A stretch of DNA of 64,000 nucleotides from Nocardia sp. NBC_01327 (GTDB taxonomy: Bacteria > Actinomycetota > Actinomycetes > Mycobacteriales > Mycobacteriaceae): the NCBI RefSeq assembly GCF_035958815.1, contig NZ_CP108383.1:5580001-5644000 (forward strand), read 5' to 3'. Below the pieces are notes generated by a model, which searched no databases, was not told the origin of the DNA, and saw only the letters and a program-made list of their open reading frames with translations. Each line of letters starts with the position of its first letter. Positions within the stretch are counted from its first letter, which is position 1. Shown piece after piece: positions 49,514-56,853 of this stretch. The position numbers were made by a program, and so were the translations under genes.

Positions 49514-50218
49514 CTAAGTGCCCGCCGAAGTCCCGCTGGTGTTCTTGGGCCGGTATCGCAGCACTACAACGTCATCGAGCACGGTGGCGTCGAGAAACTC
49601 CAATCGACGCCGTGACCCGCCGGGGAAGTTCGCAAGATTGACGAAACGCGGTGCGTCCCGCTGGCCGATCAGTAGCGGCGCTACAGCGACACGCAGTTCA
49701 TCCACCAGTCCTGCTTCGAGGAATGCTGTGTGAATGTGGGTGCCGCCCTCAACGATCAGCTGAGCGATTCCGCGCCCACCAAGATCGTCGAGCAGCGCAC
49801 CCCAAAAATCCGGCTCGCCGACACTGATGACTTCAGCAACCGCACTGAGGCTGTCACCCAGCTTCTCGGCACCCTCAAAGCTGGTGTACACCAGCGGCTT
49901 ACCGGCCTCGATATGGTGATGGAACATGCGAGCAGACGGGTCGATATCGCCGGAGCGGGTGACCGTCACCTTGAGTAGGTTCGCGGGCTTCCCCGCCGCA
50001 GTGCGTGCATCGCGACGTTCCTCGCTACGCAGCCACAAACGCGGATCATCCCGGCGCACGGTCTCGGCTCCGATGAGGATGGCGTCGGATTCGGCGCGCA
50101 ACTGGTCGACACCGTCGAAATCACGCTCGTTCGACAGGTACAGACGCTCGGGAATGGTGTCGTCGATGTAGCCGTCGAGGCTGACGGCAACCGAGAGCAC
50201 TACGTATGGTCGGGGCAA
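49514..50218 (-). CDS. RibD C-terminal/dihydrofolate-reductase-fold protein
   Basis: This 234-aa NADPH-binding reductase fold has PYVVLSVAVSLDGYIDD at the start, AESDAILIGAETVRRDDPRLWLR, and IAQLIVEGGTHIHTAFLEAGLVDELRVAVAPLLIG. This matches the pyrimidine-reductase domain of RibD and stand-alone DHFR-like proteins. A role in riboflavin synthesis is not implied, because no other rib gene is near. TTG 50218 is used; it overlaps the preceding small gene by 19 nt. Confidence 0.87.
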   Translation of the reverse strand: MPRPYVVLSVAVSLDGYIDDTIPERLYLSNERDFDGVDQLRAESDAILIGAETVRRDDPRLWLRSEERRDARTAAGKPANLLKVTVTRSGDIDPSARMFHHHIEAGKPLVYTSFEGAEKLGDSLSAVAEVISVGEPDFWGALLDDLGGRGIAQLIVEGGTHIHTAFLEAGLVDELRVAVAPLLIGQRDAPRFVNLANFPGGSRRRLEFLDATVLDDVVVLRYRPKNTSGTSAGT

Positions 50219-50376
50219 CTCTCGGCCTCCCAGGCGGCGAAGGCGTCACAGAATTCCGCGACACCCGTTTGTGTGCTGGCGGGATCGATCATGCCCGACA
50301 GTCGTCCGACCGTGAGCAGGATGCGCGCCGACGTGGTAAGCAGGGCGGCGGCCCGCCGCCCGCCTGCGCCGGTCAA
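50200..50376 (-). CDS. Small protein in the compact operon
   Basis: This 58-aa frame starts at TTG 50376, overlapping the Clp-N-like stop as TTGA. It has a central hydrophobic helix (LLTTSARILLTVGRLSGMID) and ends GVAEFCDAFAAWEAESCPDHT with two cysteines. No family is recognised. Tight overlaps on both sides and normal codon use support it. Confidence 0.5.
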   Translation of the reverse strand: MTGAGGRRAAALLTTSARILLTVGRLSGMIDPASTQTGVAEFCDAFAAWEAESCPDHT

Positions 50377-50627
50377 TTCACCACCGGCTCAGTGTCTTCC
50401 ACGTGTCGGTGCACCAGCATCGCGAGCTGTGCCAGCGCTTTAGCCGCCTCGAGCCCGAGAGCGCGGAGTTCGGAAACCGGCACGGTGTTCAGATCGCGAA
50501 ACATCGCCAACAGGACATGCTCGGTACCAACTTGGTCGGATCCCGCCGCATGCGCGATTTCCAGCGCCGAGGCGAGCAATTTCACCAGGTTGGGCGCGCA
50601 GGCGATCGCCATCGTCGGAGTGGTCAT
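50373..50627 (-). CDS. Stand-alone Clp-N-like domain protein
   Basis: This 84-aa protein has NLVKLLASALEIAHAAGSDQVGTEHVLLAMFRDLNTVPVSELRALGLEAA, the half-repeat of the Clp amino-terminal domain (A..A...G...TEHLLLALL...V..L..LGL). That domain is usually at the front of ClpC/ClpB or in adaptor-like proteins. It has no ATPase part here. It overlaps the resolvase-like gene by 4 nt (ATGA). Confidence 0.72.
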   Translation of the reverse strand: MTTPTMAIACAPNLVKLLASALEIAHAAGSDQVGTEHVLLAMFRDLNTVPVSELRALGLEAAKALAQLAMLVHRHVEDTEPVVN

Positions 50628-50965
50628 TCGGCGTCTCCCGGGGTGACTGCTGACGCACGGCGATGGTACGTATTTTCAGGCGACACTGTGATCACCGCGG
50701 CCACTTCGATCACCGTGGCGGGTACTTGGTCCTCGTCGAGATGCTCGAGGCTCGGCACGAATACCGCGTCGACACCGGTTCGGGCTACTACGACGCGCAG
50801 GCGATGCATACGCTGTTCCGTCTGCGAGTTGAACACGACCGTTTTTCGCAGGTCATAGCCCAATTGCTTTGCCCGATGGCGGATTTGGTTCTCGTCCCAC
50901 GCCTGACGGGACCCCGATATGTCGCTGCGGAGGTATCCAACTGCGGAAGGATTCTTGAGAATCAT
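50624..50965 (-). CDS. Degenerate resolvase-fold small protein
   Basis: This 113-aa protein resembles only the N-terminal catalytic fold of serine recombinases: AVGYLRSDISGSRQAWDENQIRHRAKQLGYDLRKTVVFNSQTEQRMHRLRVVVARTGVDAVFVPSLEHL. The usual Y-x-R-x-S is YLRSD, so the serine is not at its expected position, and no DNA-binding tail follows. It probably binds something rather than recombines. ATG 50965 lies 2 nt after the membrane-peptide stop. Confidence 0.7.
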   Translation of the reverse strand: MILKNPSAVGYLRSDISGSRQAWDENQIRHRAKQLGYDLRKTVVFNSQTEQRMHRLRVVVARTGVDAVFVPSLEHLDEDQVPATVIEVAAVITVSPENTYHRRASAVTPGDAE

Positions 50966-50967
50966 GA

Positions 50968-51141
50968 CTACCCCCTGCTGATCGGGACGTACGCGCGCGG
51001 CACCTCGGCGACGAGACGATTCTGAATCTCGGCGACAGTCAACCGTTTCGGCCGTTCTTTGCGATCTGCGCCCGGCATTGTGAAGGCCACGGCGCTGAAG
51101 AGCACTAGCGCGACGGCGGTGATTTCGAGGATGATGTGCAT
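50968..51141 (-). CDS. Small single-span membrane protein
   Basis: This 57-aa protein starts MHIILEITAVALVLFSAVAF, one hydrophobic span with a positively charged follow-on (DRKERPKR), then a short amphipathic tail. GAGAGG lies 8 nt before ATG 51141. It is the first gene of the operon running to 48632 and is divergent from the XRE-TPR regulator. No family is recognised. Confidence 0.6.
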   Translation of the reverse strand: MHIILEITAVALVLFSAVAFTMPGADRKERPKRLTVAEIQNRLVAEVPRAYVPISRG

Positions 51142-51345
51142 GTCGGATGCCTCTCGTTCCCTGCACGCTTCTGGAGTGCACCCGGCACCAGGGATGTGGG
51201 ATTCGTCCTGGCACCGGGGCTGATTTCAGGGTTCCAGTTGTTCGGGCGTGCGAACAGCGCAAAACTGTAGGCAAATAGGGGCATCGGACCCGCGTGGAGA
51301 CAGCCGACGAACGAGCAATTCAAGGCATTTCGGCTTGCCAGTGGC

Positions 51346-52539
51346 TTGACGCAGGGTCAGCTGGCCGAGTTGGTGTGCGATCACGTCGAGGCTGCGACCG
51401 GCCACCGCCCGGCAGTTGACGACCAAGCGATCAGCCGGATCGAGTGCGGCGAGATTGCTTGGCCCAGGCGTGCGACACGTCAAGCTCTCGTGGCATTGTT
51501 GGGAACTGATTCGGAAGCCGCTCTCGGGCTCTACCCGAAGAGAACCAAGCGTGACTCGAACAAGGACGAAGCCACGAAACGCAGACACTTCCTCGCCCTC
51601 GCGGGCCTCGCTGCCCCATTATTGGGCAGTCGGACACCCCCGCATATCGGGACGATCGACGTCGAGCGGATGCGCCGAAAGTTCATCAAGCTCGAAGCGC
51701 TGGACAGCGAGCATGGCGGCGGTGACACGTTCCATCTGTATTTCACCGAATTGGCCCGCACCGAGCAGATTCTTCGCAGCAGTACACGGCGACTCCAGGT
51801 CTCAGACGGCCTTGTCGAGCTGGCCGCGCAGCAGGCTCAGCAGGCGGGCTGGGCGGCCTTCGATGCTGGTTTCAACGACGTTGCCGTGGGACTGTTCGAG
51901 TACAGCCACAGCGCCGCGAAGCAGGCCGGAAGCCTCGAGCTGGAAGCAAATGCGTTCGTCCATATTGCCTATGCGACAGGACAATCCGAGTCAATTCAGG
52001 CAGCTGATGCCGCGTGCGCCGCACTCGGAGTTAGTGCGCCGGGGAAGACGGTCGCGATGCTGCAATCGCGGCGCGCCTGGTCCTTCGCCATGGAGGGCGA
52101 GACCGACGCTGCTGCCCGCGCCCTCGACGATGCACACGCTGGCCTAGATGCCGGGGATGATGCACCGAGCTGGTGTTCATGGATGAACCACGCCGAGCTC
52201 GACATCATGGCGGGCCGCGTGTGGTCCGTGCTGCACCAGCCAGAGCGCGCAATTCCGCGACTCGAGCGCACGCTAGCGGACTACCCAGACGACTGGGCGA
52301 GGGACAAGGCGCTGTACCTCACCTGGTTGGCGGACGCTTACCTCGATGCAGGCGATCATGAGCAGGCCGTCGCCGCAGCTGAGCAAGCTTTCACGCTCGC
52401 CAGTGAAGTGTCTTCGGTGCGACCGCTCGCACGCGTCCGCGAGACCGCTCAGCGAGCATTCGCCGCAGGTGCGGTCGGCGCGGCGGATCTCGTACGCCGA
52501 GCCGCTGGCGCGCGAGCTCCTATTCCTTTGCAGCTGTGA
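51346..52539 (+). CDS. XRE-TPR regulator whose N-terminal helix precedes the first standard start
   Basis: From TTG 51346 it is 397 aa: a helix-turn-helix part (TQGQLAELVCDHVEAATGHRPAVDDQAISRIECGEIAW), a hinge with RRHFLALAGLAAPLLG, and a TPR-like region (from about residue 140). The open frame upstream of 51346 reads PTNEQFKAFRLASG, helix 1 of the same domain, with no ATG, GTG or TTG back to a stop near 51267. So either a rare start codon is used, with GGAG near 51294, or the annotated start truncates the domain. It is divergent from the compact operon. Confidence 0.8.
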   Translation: MTQGQLAELVCDHVEAATGHRPAVDDQAISRIECGEIAWPRRATRQALVALLGTDSEAALGLYPKRTKRDSNKDEATKRRHFLALAGLAAPLLGSRTPPHIGTIDVERMRRKFIKLEALDSEHGGGDTFHLYFTELARTEQILRSSTRRLQVSDGLVELAAQQAQQAGWAAFDAGFNDVAVGLFEYSHSAAKQAGSLELEANAFVHIAYATGQSESIQAADAACAALGVSAPGKTVAMLQSRRAWSFAMEGETDAAARALDDAHAGLDAGDDAPSWCSWMNHAELDIMAGRVWSVLHQPERAIPRLERTLADYPDDWARDKALYLTWLADAYLDAGDHEQAVAAAEQAFTLASEVSSVRPLARVRETAQRAFAAGAVGAADLVRRAAGARAPIPLQL

Positions 52540-52855
52540 ATTTCTCGACCCACTCGACGTAATGCTCGATTGCCCATTCGATGGGCGACGCGACAACCTC
52601 CGCGCCACCCGACCATGGGTGCAACTCCACAATCCGATCAGCAAGTTGGTCCCGGACAGCGGCTGACGTTTTTAGGGTGACCCGCCATTCCTGACCCTCA
52701 CCGAGCTCGTCATCATGCCAGTACACCGACATCGCAGGACCGGTCACCTCAGCGCCGGCGGCAAGCCGTTCGGCCACCACGGTTCGGGCGATCTTCTGTG
52801 CATCTTCCTCGGTCGGAGTTGTCGAGGTTACCGCCCACACCCTTACCTCTGTCAT
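52520..52855 (-). CDS. cutA: CutA1-like divalent-ion-tolerance protein
   Basis: This 111-aa protein has the CutA1 ferredoxin-like trimer pattern: VRVWAVTSTTPTEEDAQKIARTVVAERLAAGAEVTGPAMSVYWHDDELGEGQEWRVTLKTS, then IVELHPWSGGAEVVASPIEWA. CutA1 was named for copper tolerance, but its role is uncertain. Start is ATG 52855. Its end overlaps the convergent XRE-TPR gene by 20 nt. Confidence 0.88.
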   Translation of the reverse strand: MTEVRVWAVTSTTPTEEDAQKIARTVVAERLAAGAEVTGPAMSVYWHDDELGEGQEWRVTLKTSAAVRDQLADRIVELHPWSGGAEVVASPIEWAIEHYVEWVEKFTAAKE

Positions 52856-53039
52856 GTCGACAACCCTATTCGGACATCAGAATCCATGACAGACGTTCGG
52901 CTGGGTGTGCTGGGCAGAAAGCCGGCCAAGGTCTCGCCCAGCCCTCCGGTGTCTCGACGCAGTCGGCGGATCGCGTGACGGTTCCGTCGTCGGCGAATGA
53001 CGGAGGAGTGCGGTGCGGGCAACGACTTTCGCGGATTAC

Positions 53040-53074
53040 ATAGTATGATGCGCATATTTCCATGTTCATACTAT
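53040..53074. promoter_or_regulatory. 9-bp perfect inverted repeat upstream of the YoaK-family gene
   Basis: ATAGTATGA (53040-53048) and TCATACTAT (53066-53074) are perfectly complementary across 17 nt. The 348-nt gap 52856-53203 otherwise holds no gene I can support; a frame open upstream of 53204 runs through it but lacks family-like residues. Confidence 0.55.
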
Positions 53075-53203
53075 TGAGCTATGGGAATGGCAAGGAATCG
53101 CACATTTCGACACCGGGTGGCCTACGGGTTCGCAGTTCCCCTCGGCAAAATAGGCTTGCGGGCTTCGTGGCGGCACTCCCCTATGACGACAGGAGCCTCA
53201 GGG

Positions 53204-53938
53204 ATGAAGCAGCATCTGATCGCGGCGCGGGAGTTGATTGTGCCGCCGCGGGGGCATGCGCATGGGCCGTTGCCGCCGCTGTTGCTGGGGTTGACGGTGG
53301 TTACCGGGGTGGTTGATGCGTTCAGTTATCTCGAACTCGGGCATGTGCTGGTGGCGAATATGACGGGAAATGTTGTGTTTCTGGGGTTTTCCGTCGGGAA
53401 TGCGCCGGGGTTCGTGTGGTGGGCGCTGTTGCTGGCGGTGGTGGTTTTTCTGATCGGAGCGGTGAGTGGGGGGCGGCTGTATACGCACCTGGGTGCGCAT
53501 CGCGGGCGGCATCTCTTCGGGGCGGTGACTACTCAGTTGGTGCTGATCACGGCGGCGTGGGTGATTGCGGTGCTTATTGACAACCCTTACCGGGGGTGGG
53601 GGCTGGCGATACTCATCGTGTTTCTCGCGGCGGGGCTGGGGCTGCAGAATGCGACGGCTCGGGCGCTGGCGGTTCCCGATCTGACGACTACGGTGCTGAC
53701 GTTGACGCTCACCGGCATCGCGGCCGATAGTGCGGCGGCGGGGGGCAGTGGAAGCAAGTTGGGGCGCAGGGTGATTCCGGTGGCTGCCATGTTTCTCGGT
53801 GCGGCGATCGGGGCTGCGCTGGTTGTGCACGGTCACGGGGCGGCGGCGCTTGCGGTGGCGGTGATCGTGCTCGCGGGTATCACCGGGTTCGCCTACCGGG
53901 CGGCGAGATCGACCGAGGCTTGGACGAACAAGCCTTGA
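53204..53938 (+). CDS. YoaK/DUF1275-family membrane protein
   Basis: This 244-aa protein has about six hydrophobic spans. Key segments are LLGLTVVTGVVDAFSYLELGHVLVANMTGNVVFLGF (the DUF1275 signature with NMTGN) and LGLQNATARALAVPDLTTTVLTLTLTGIAADS. The function is unknown. ATG 53204 (MKQHLIAARELIVPPRGH) is used; ATG 53183 and 53081 are in frame. It ends at a long hairpin shared with the convergent methyltransferase. Confidence 0.88.
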   Translation: MKQHLIAARELIVPPRGHAHGPLPPLLLGLTVVTGVVDAFSYLELGHVLVANMTGNVVFLGFSVGNAPGFVWWALLLAVVVFLIGAVSGGRLYTHLGAHRGRHLFGAVTTQLVLITAAWVIAVLIDNPYRGWGLAILIVFLAAGLGLQNATARALAVPDLTTTVLTLTLTGIAADSAAAGGSGSKLGRRVIPVAAMFLGAAIGAALVVHGHGAAALAVAVIVLAGITGFAYRAARSTEAWTNKP

Positions 53939-53944
53939 CATGAT

Positions 53945-53986
53945 CCGGTGGGCAGCCGAATCCGCGGCGAATCGGCTGCCCACCGG
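53945..53986. terminator. 15-bp perfect hairpin between convergent genes
   Basis: Arms 53945-53959 (CCGGTGGGCAGCCGA) and 53972-53986 are perfectly complementary around a 12-nt loop. It lies between the ends of the YoaK-family gene and methyltransferase module 2 and can serve both directions. Confidence 0.8.
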
Positions 53987-53994
53987 CGGAGGAA

Positions 53995-54825
53995 TCAGGC
54001 CTTGCGGCCGATACCCGCCCAGTACCAGGCACTTTCGGCGTCAGCGACGGCGGTGGGCTTGCTGGTGAGCTCGGGGCGCCACGCGGCGACGGGGACCAGA
54101 CCCGGATCGATCAGGGTGGTGCCGGTGAACAGCCCGCTGGTATCGGATTTGCTGCGCGGATAGAAGGTGATGCCGGAGCTTTCGGCGGCTGCCGCGACTC
54201 CGGCCATCGCCTCGGGCGCGAAATCCGCTGTGGGATGCGTTATTACGATGTAGCTGCCGGAAGGCACCGCGTCCAGGAGGGCGGCGATGATTTCCTGGGG
54301 ATGGTCGCTGTCGCGGAAGTACATCATGATCGCGACGAGCATGATGGCGACCGGTTCGGACAGGTCGAGGGTCTCGGTGAGATCGGGATTGCCGAGGATC
54401 GAATCCGGCTCGTGCAGGTCGGCATGGATGAACCGGGTGCGACCCTGGGGCGTGCTGTCCATCAGCGCGCGGGCGTGGGCCAGCACGATCGGATCTTTGT
54501 CGACGTACACGACACGCGCGTTGGCATCCAGACTCTGGGCCACCTCGTGGGTGTTTCCAGCGGTCGGAATTCCGGTGCCGATATCGAGGAACTGCGTGAT
54601 CCCGGCCTCGGCGACCAGGTAGCGGACCGCACGCGACAGGAAGGCCCGGTTGGCGCGCGCCATGGTCTTGATGGTGGGGACGTGCTCGGCGATCGTATCG
54701 CCCAGCGCCCGGTCCGCCGGATAGTTCTCCTTACCGCCGAGCCAGTAGTCGTAGACGCGGGCCTCGTGCGGGATGGTGGTGTCGATCTCGGTCGGCAACT
54801 GGGTGCCGAAAGCGTTGTCGGTCAT
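53995..54825 (-). CDS. SAM-dependent methyltransferase, DUF574/Methyltransf_19 family (module 2)
   Basis: This 276-aa protein has EARVYDYWLGGKENYPADRALGDTI, FLSRAVRYLVAEAGITQFLDIGTGIPTAGNTHEVA, ARVVYVDKDPIVLAHARALM and SYIVITHPTADF. The N-terminal YDYWLGGKENY block is characteristic. It is paralogous to 40098-40922. ATG 54825 overlaps the regulator stop (ATGA), so it is coupled to the DUF5753 gene upstream. Confidence 0.88.
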   Translation of the reverse strand: MTDNAFGTQLPTEIDTTIPHEARVYDYWLGGKENYPADRALGDTIAEHVPTIKTMARANRAFLSRAVRYLVAEAGITQFLDIGTGIPTAGNTHEVAQSLDANARVVYVDKDPIVLAHARALMDSTPQGRTRFIHADLHEPDSILGNPDLTETLDLSEPVAIMLVAIMMYFRDSDHPQEIIAALLDAVPSGSYIVITHPTADFAPEAMAGVAAAAESSGITFYPRSKSDTSGLFTGTTLIDPGLVPVAAWRPELTSKPTAVADAESAWYWAGIGRKA

Positions 54826-55757
54826 CGGATCTCTGTTCTGGTCGGGCGGGTGATGGCGAGCGAGTCGAGGGCTTCGGCGGTGCGCTGGGGCGAGGTGGCG
54901 CAGACGCACAATCGGTCCCAGAGCGCATTGAAGCGGTCCAGATCGACGGGTTTGTCGAGGAACTGGGGACCGGTGGGGTGCGGGAAGTGGACGATATCGC
55001 TCAACTCGGGGGCAGCGAACCGCAGCATGGTGAAGGCGGTGCCGCTGATGGCGGGGCCGCCGATGTGATCGGGCAGCACCTGCACGGTGATATTGGGATG
55101 TGTCGCCATCTCCGCCAAATGGCTCAGCTGCCCCTGCCACACCTCGTGCCCGCCGAGCGGGCGGCGCAGGGCCGCCTCCTCCACGACGAACCACGCCCTG
55201 GGCGGATCGGCGCGGGTGAGCAATCGCTGCCGCCGCACCAGCGCCTCGACCCGGCGCTGGATATCGGCCGCGGGCTCACGGTCGGCGATCGCGAAGACCG
55301 TATGCGCGTAGGAGGGCGTCCACAAGAGCTCGGGAACCAAACCCGGTGCATAACAACGGATGAGCGCGGACGCATCCTCCAGTGCCGAATAGGTGTCCGG
55401 CCGCGCGGTCGCCAGATCCGGACCGGCCTGCCAGCGCCCGACGGCATTGGCCCGCTCCGCCAGCTGCAGGAACTCGGCGCGGGTGCCCGCGTCGCGCACT
55501 CCGTAGGCGGTCAGCAGATCGGCAATATCCTTGGCGCGGAAGCTCACTCGCCCCGCCTCGAGTCGGCTGATCTTCGAGTGCGAGGCGCGGATCACCCGCC
55601 CGGCTCGGTCCCCGCTGATGCCGGCCGATTCGCGCAATCTGCGCAGGCGCACTCCGAGGACGCGGCGGAGCAGTGCCGGATCCTCGCTCGGTTCTTCGGC
55701 GATGCAACTACTCCCGACACTGGTCAAGTCCTCGATCATGGCCACTCCCGTCGGCAT
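54822..55757 (-). CDS. XRE regulator with DUF5753 (module 2)
   Basis: This 311-aa protein has the helix-turn-helix LRRLRESAGISGDRAGRVIRASHSKISRLEAGRVSFRAKDIADLLTAYGV and DUF5753 (EFLQLAERANAVGRWQ ... YAPGLVPELLWTPSYAHTVFAI ... RRQRLLTRADPPRAWFVVEEAALRRPLGGHEVWQGQLSHLAEMATHPNITVQVLPDHIG). ATG 55739 (MIEDLTSVG) is an alternative. It is coupled to its methyltransferase and divergent from a small hypothetical gene, with two GCACGTGC palindromes between. Confidence 0.9.
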   Translation of the reverse strand: MPTGVAMIEDLTSVGSSCIAEEPSEDPALLRRVLGVRLRRLRESAGISGDRAGRVIRASHSKISRLEAGRVSFRAKDIADLLTAYGVRDAGTRAEFLQLAERANAVGRWQAGPDLATARPDTYSALEDASALIRCYAPGLVPELLWTPSYAHTVFAIADREPAADIQRRVEALVRRQRLLTRADPPRAWFVVEEAALRRPLGGHEVWQGQLSHLAEMATHPNITVQVLPDHIGGPAISGTAFTMLRFAAPELSDIVHFPHPTGPQFLDKPVDLDRFNALWDRLCVCATSPQRTAEALDSLAITRPTRTEIR

Positions 55758-55813
55758 TACCCATGCGAACCAGAGTGTGCCACAACCTATTACAACTCAC
55801 ACATCGGCGTCCA

Positions 55814-55833
55814 GCACGTGCAAATGCACGTGC
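55814..55833. promoter_or_regulatory. Two GCACGTGC palindromes 12 nt apart
   Basis: GCACGTGC at 55814-55821 and again at 55826-55833, separated by AAAT. Each is a perfect 8-bp palindrome, spaced about one helical turn. They lie between the divergent DUF5753 gene and the small gene at 55885. Confidence 0.6.
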
Positions 55834-55884
55834 CAGGGGCTATGGTTGGGCGGGAGTCAGCAGGTATTCCCATTGGGGGCCGCG

Positions 55885-56100
55885 ATGAAGAAGAGCGATA
55901 CCACTCGAACATTCGGGTCCGATCCCTACCGGATCGGCATCACGGATGTTGTCACCAACTATGGGCTGGACGCGGTGCAGCGCAGGATCGAACAATTGCG
56001 CATCACCGGACTCCACTACGCCGCAACAGCGATCGAAAGCGAACTCGCGATCGCACGGGTCAGCGAATCGCCGGTGCTCCTGCGCCGGCAGTCGGCATAG
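55885..56100 (+). CDS. Small hypothetical protein divergent from DUF5753 module 2
   Basis: This 71-aa helical protein reads MKKSDTTRTFGSDPYRIG then ITDVVTNYGLDAVQRRIEQLRITGLHYAATAIESELAIARV. The frame is open well upstream without family-like residues, so ATG 55885 is the natural start. No family is recognised; its position suggests it belongs to the same regulatory circuit as the DUF5753 regulator. Confidence 0.62.
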   Translation: MKKSDTTRTFGSDPYRIGITDVVTNYGLDAVQRRIEQLRITGLHYAATAIESELAIARVSESPVLLRRQSA

Positions 56101-56134
56101 CGCTCATCGGGTCGGCGGGAAAACAGAGCCGAGG

Positions 56135-56755
56135 CTACGGATTCGCCTGTTTTTCCGGATGACCGGCGCCGACGATGCGCAGCGCGAGGTCGACGTAGTA
56201 GTCCCCGAGCTCCTCGGGCGACCAGGCGCCGTCCTCGCGGTACCAGCGCGCGATATCGATGCCGAGCGACAGCACCGCGACCGCCGCGATATGCGGATTC
56301 GGATTGTCGAAGGACCCGTCGGCCACACCGTGTTCGATCAGGTCGCGGACCTGCGCATCGATGGTGTGGCGAATATCCTTGACCTCACGCTGATGCTCGG
56401 GACTGAGCGCGGCGAGCTCGTAATTGATGACGCGCGCGACGGTGTGCGCGCGAGCATGGTGGATCGCGAAATCCCGCACCAGCGCGACGAGTTGCTCGGT
56501 GGGATCGGCCGAGGAGGCGATGGCGGCCTGGATGCGCTCCAGGGTATCGAGGTGACCGGTGCGCGAAATCTGGTAGAGCAGTTCCTCTTTGGAGCGATGG
56601 TGCACATAGATCGCCGCGGTGCTCAATCCGGCGATCGAGGTGACGTCACGGGTGGTGGAGCCGTGGAATCCGCGGTCGGCGAAAGCGACCACGGCGGCAT
56701 CGAGCAACCGTGTTCGAGTCTCGTCCGCGCGTGAGCGGTCCTGCGCTTCGGCCAC
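56135..56755 (-). CDS. TetR-family regulator of the lipid/acyl-CoA gene run
   Basis: This 206-aa TetR protein has the helix-turn-helix TRTRLLDAAVVAFADRGFHGSTTRDVTSIAGLSTAAIYVHHRSKEELLYQI and a ligand domain with AVLSLGIDIARWYREDGAWSPEELGDYYVDLALRIVG, typical of regulators of fatty-acid and sterol-type catabolism. GTG 56755 follows GGGAG; the frame continues upstream without conserved residues. It is the most downstream gene of the leftward run and is separated from it by a hairpin at 56815-56844. Confidence 0.88.
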   Translation of the reverse strand: MAEAQDRSRADETRTRLLDAAVVAFADRGFHGSTTRDVTSIAGLSTAAIYVHHRSKEELLYQISRTGHLDTLERIQAAIASSADPTEQLVALVRDFAIHHARAHTVARVINYELAALSPEHQREVKDIRHTIDAQVRDLIEHGVADGSFDNPNPHIAAVAVLSLGIDIARWYREDGAWSPEELGDYYVDLALRIVGAGHPEKQANP

Positions 56756-56814
56756 CTGGACAGTCTCCCATTCATTCGGACCGTGGCATGCCAGGCACCC
56801 GTCGGCAGCCCTCG

Positions 56815-56844
56815 CGCACCCGGCCCGGTAGGAGGCCGGGTGCG
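56815..56844 (-). terminator. 11-bp hairpin between the MDR gene and TetR
   Basis: CGCACCCGGCC (56815-56825) and its complement (56834-56844) enclose an 8-nt loop, 9 nt past the MDR stop. No U tract. It would isolate the TetR transcript from the long operon. Confidence 0.6.
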
Positions 56845-56853
56845 TGTCATCTC

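Noticed and set aside
49514..50218. Riboflavin biosynthesis cluster suggested by the RibD-like protein
   Set aside because: Only the reductase domain is present, without a deaminase domain or other rib genes nearby.
50624..50965. Evidence of a transposon or integrase because of the resolvase-like gene
   Set aside because: The domain is short and lacks the normal serine and DNA-binding tail; no inverted repeats, target duplications or other mobility genes are nearby.
52856..53203. Small minus-strand frame in the gap before the YoaK gene
   Set aside because: Arg-rich, no start-site support, and no domain features; the gap looks regulatory.
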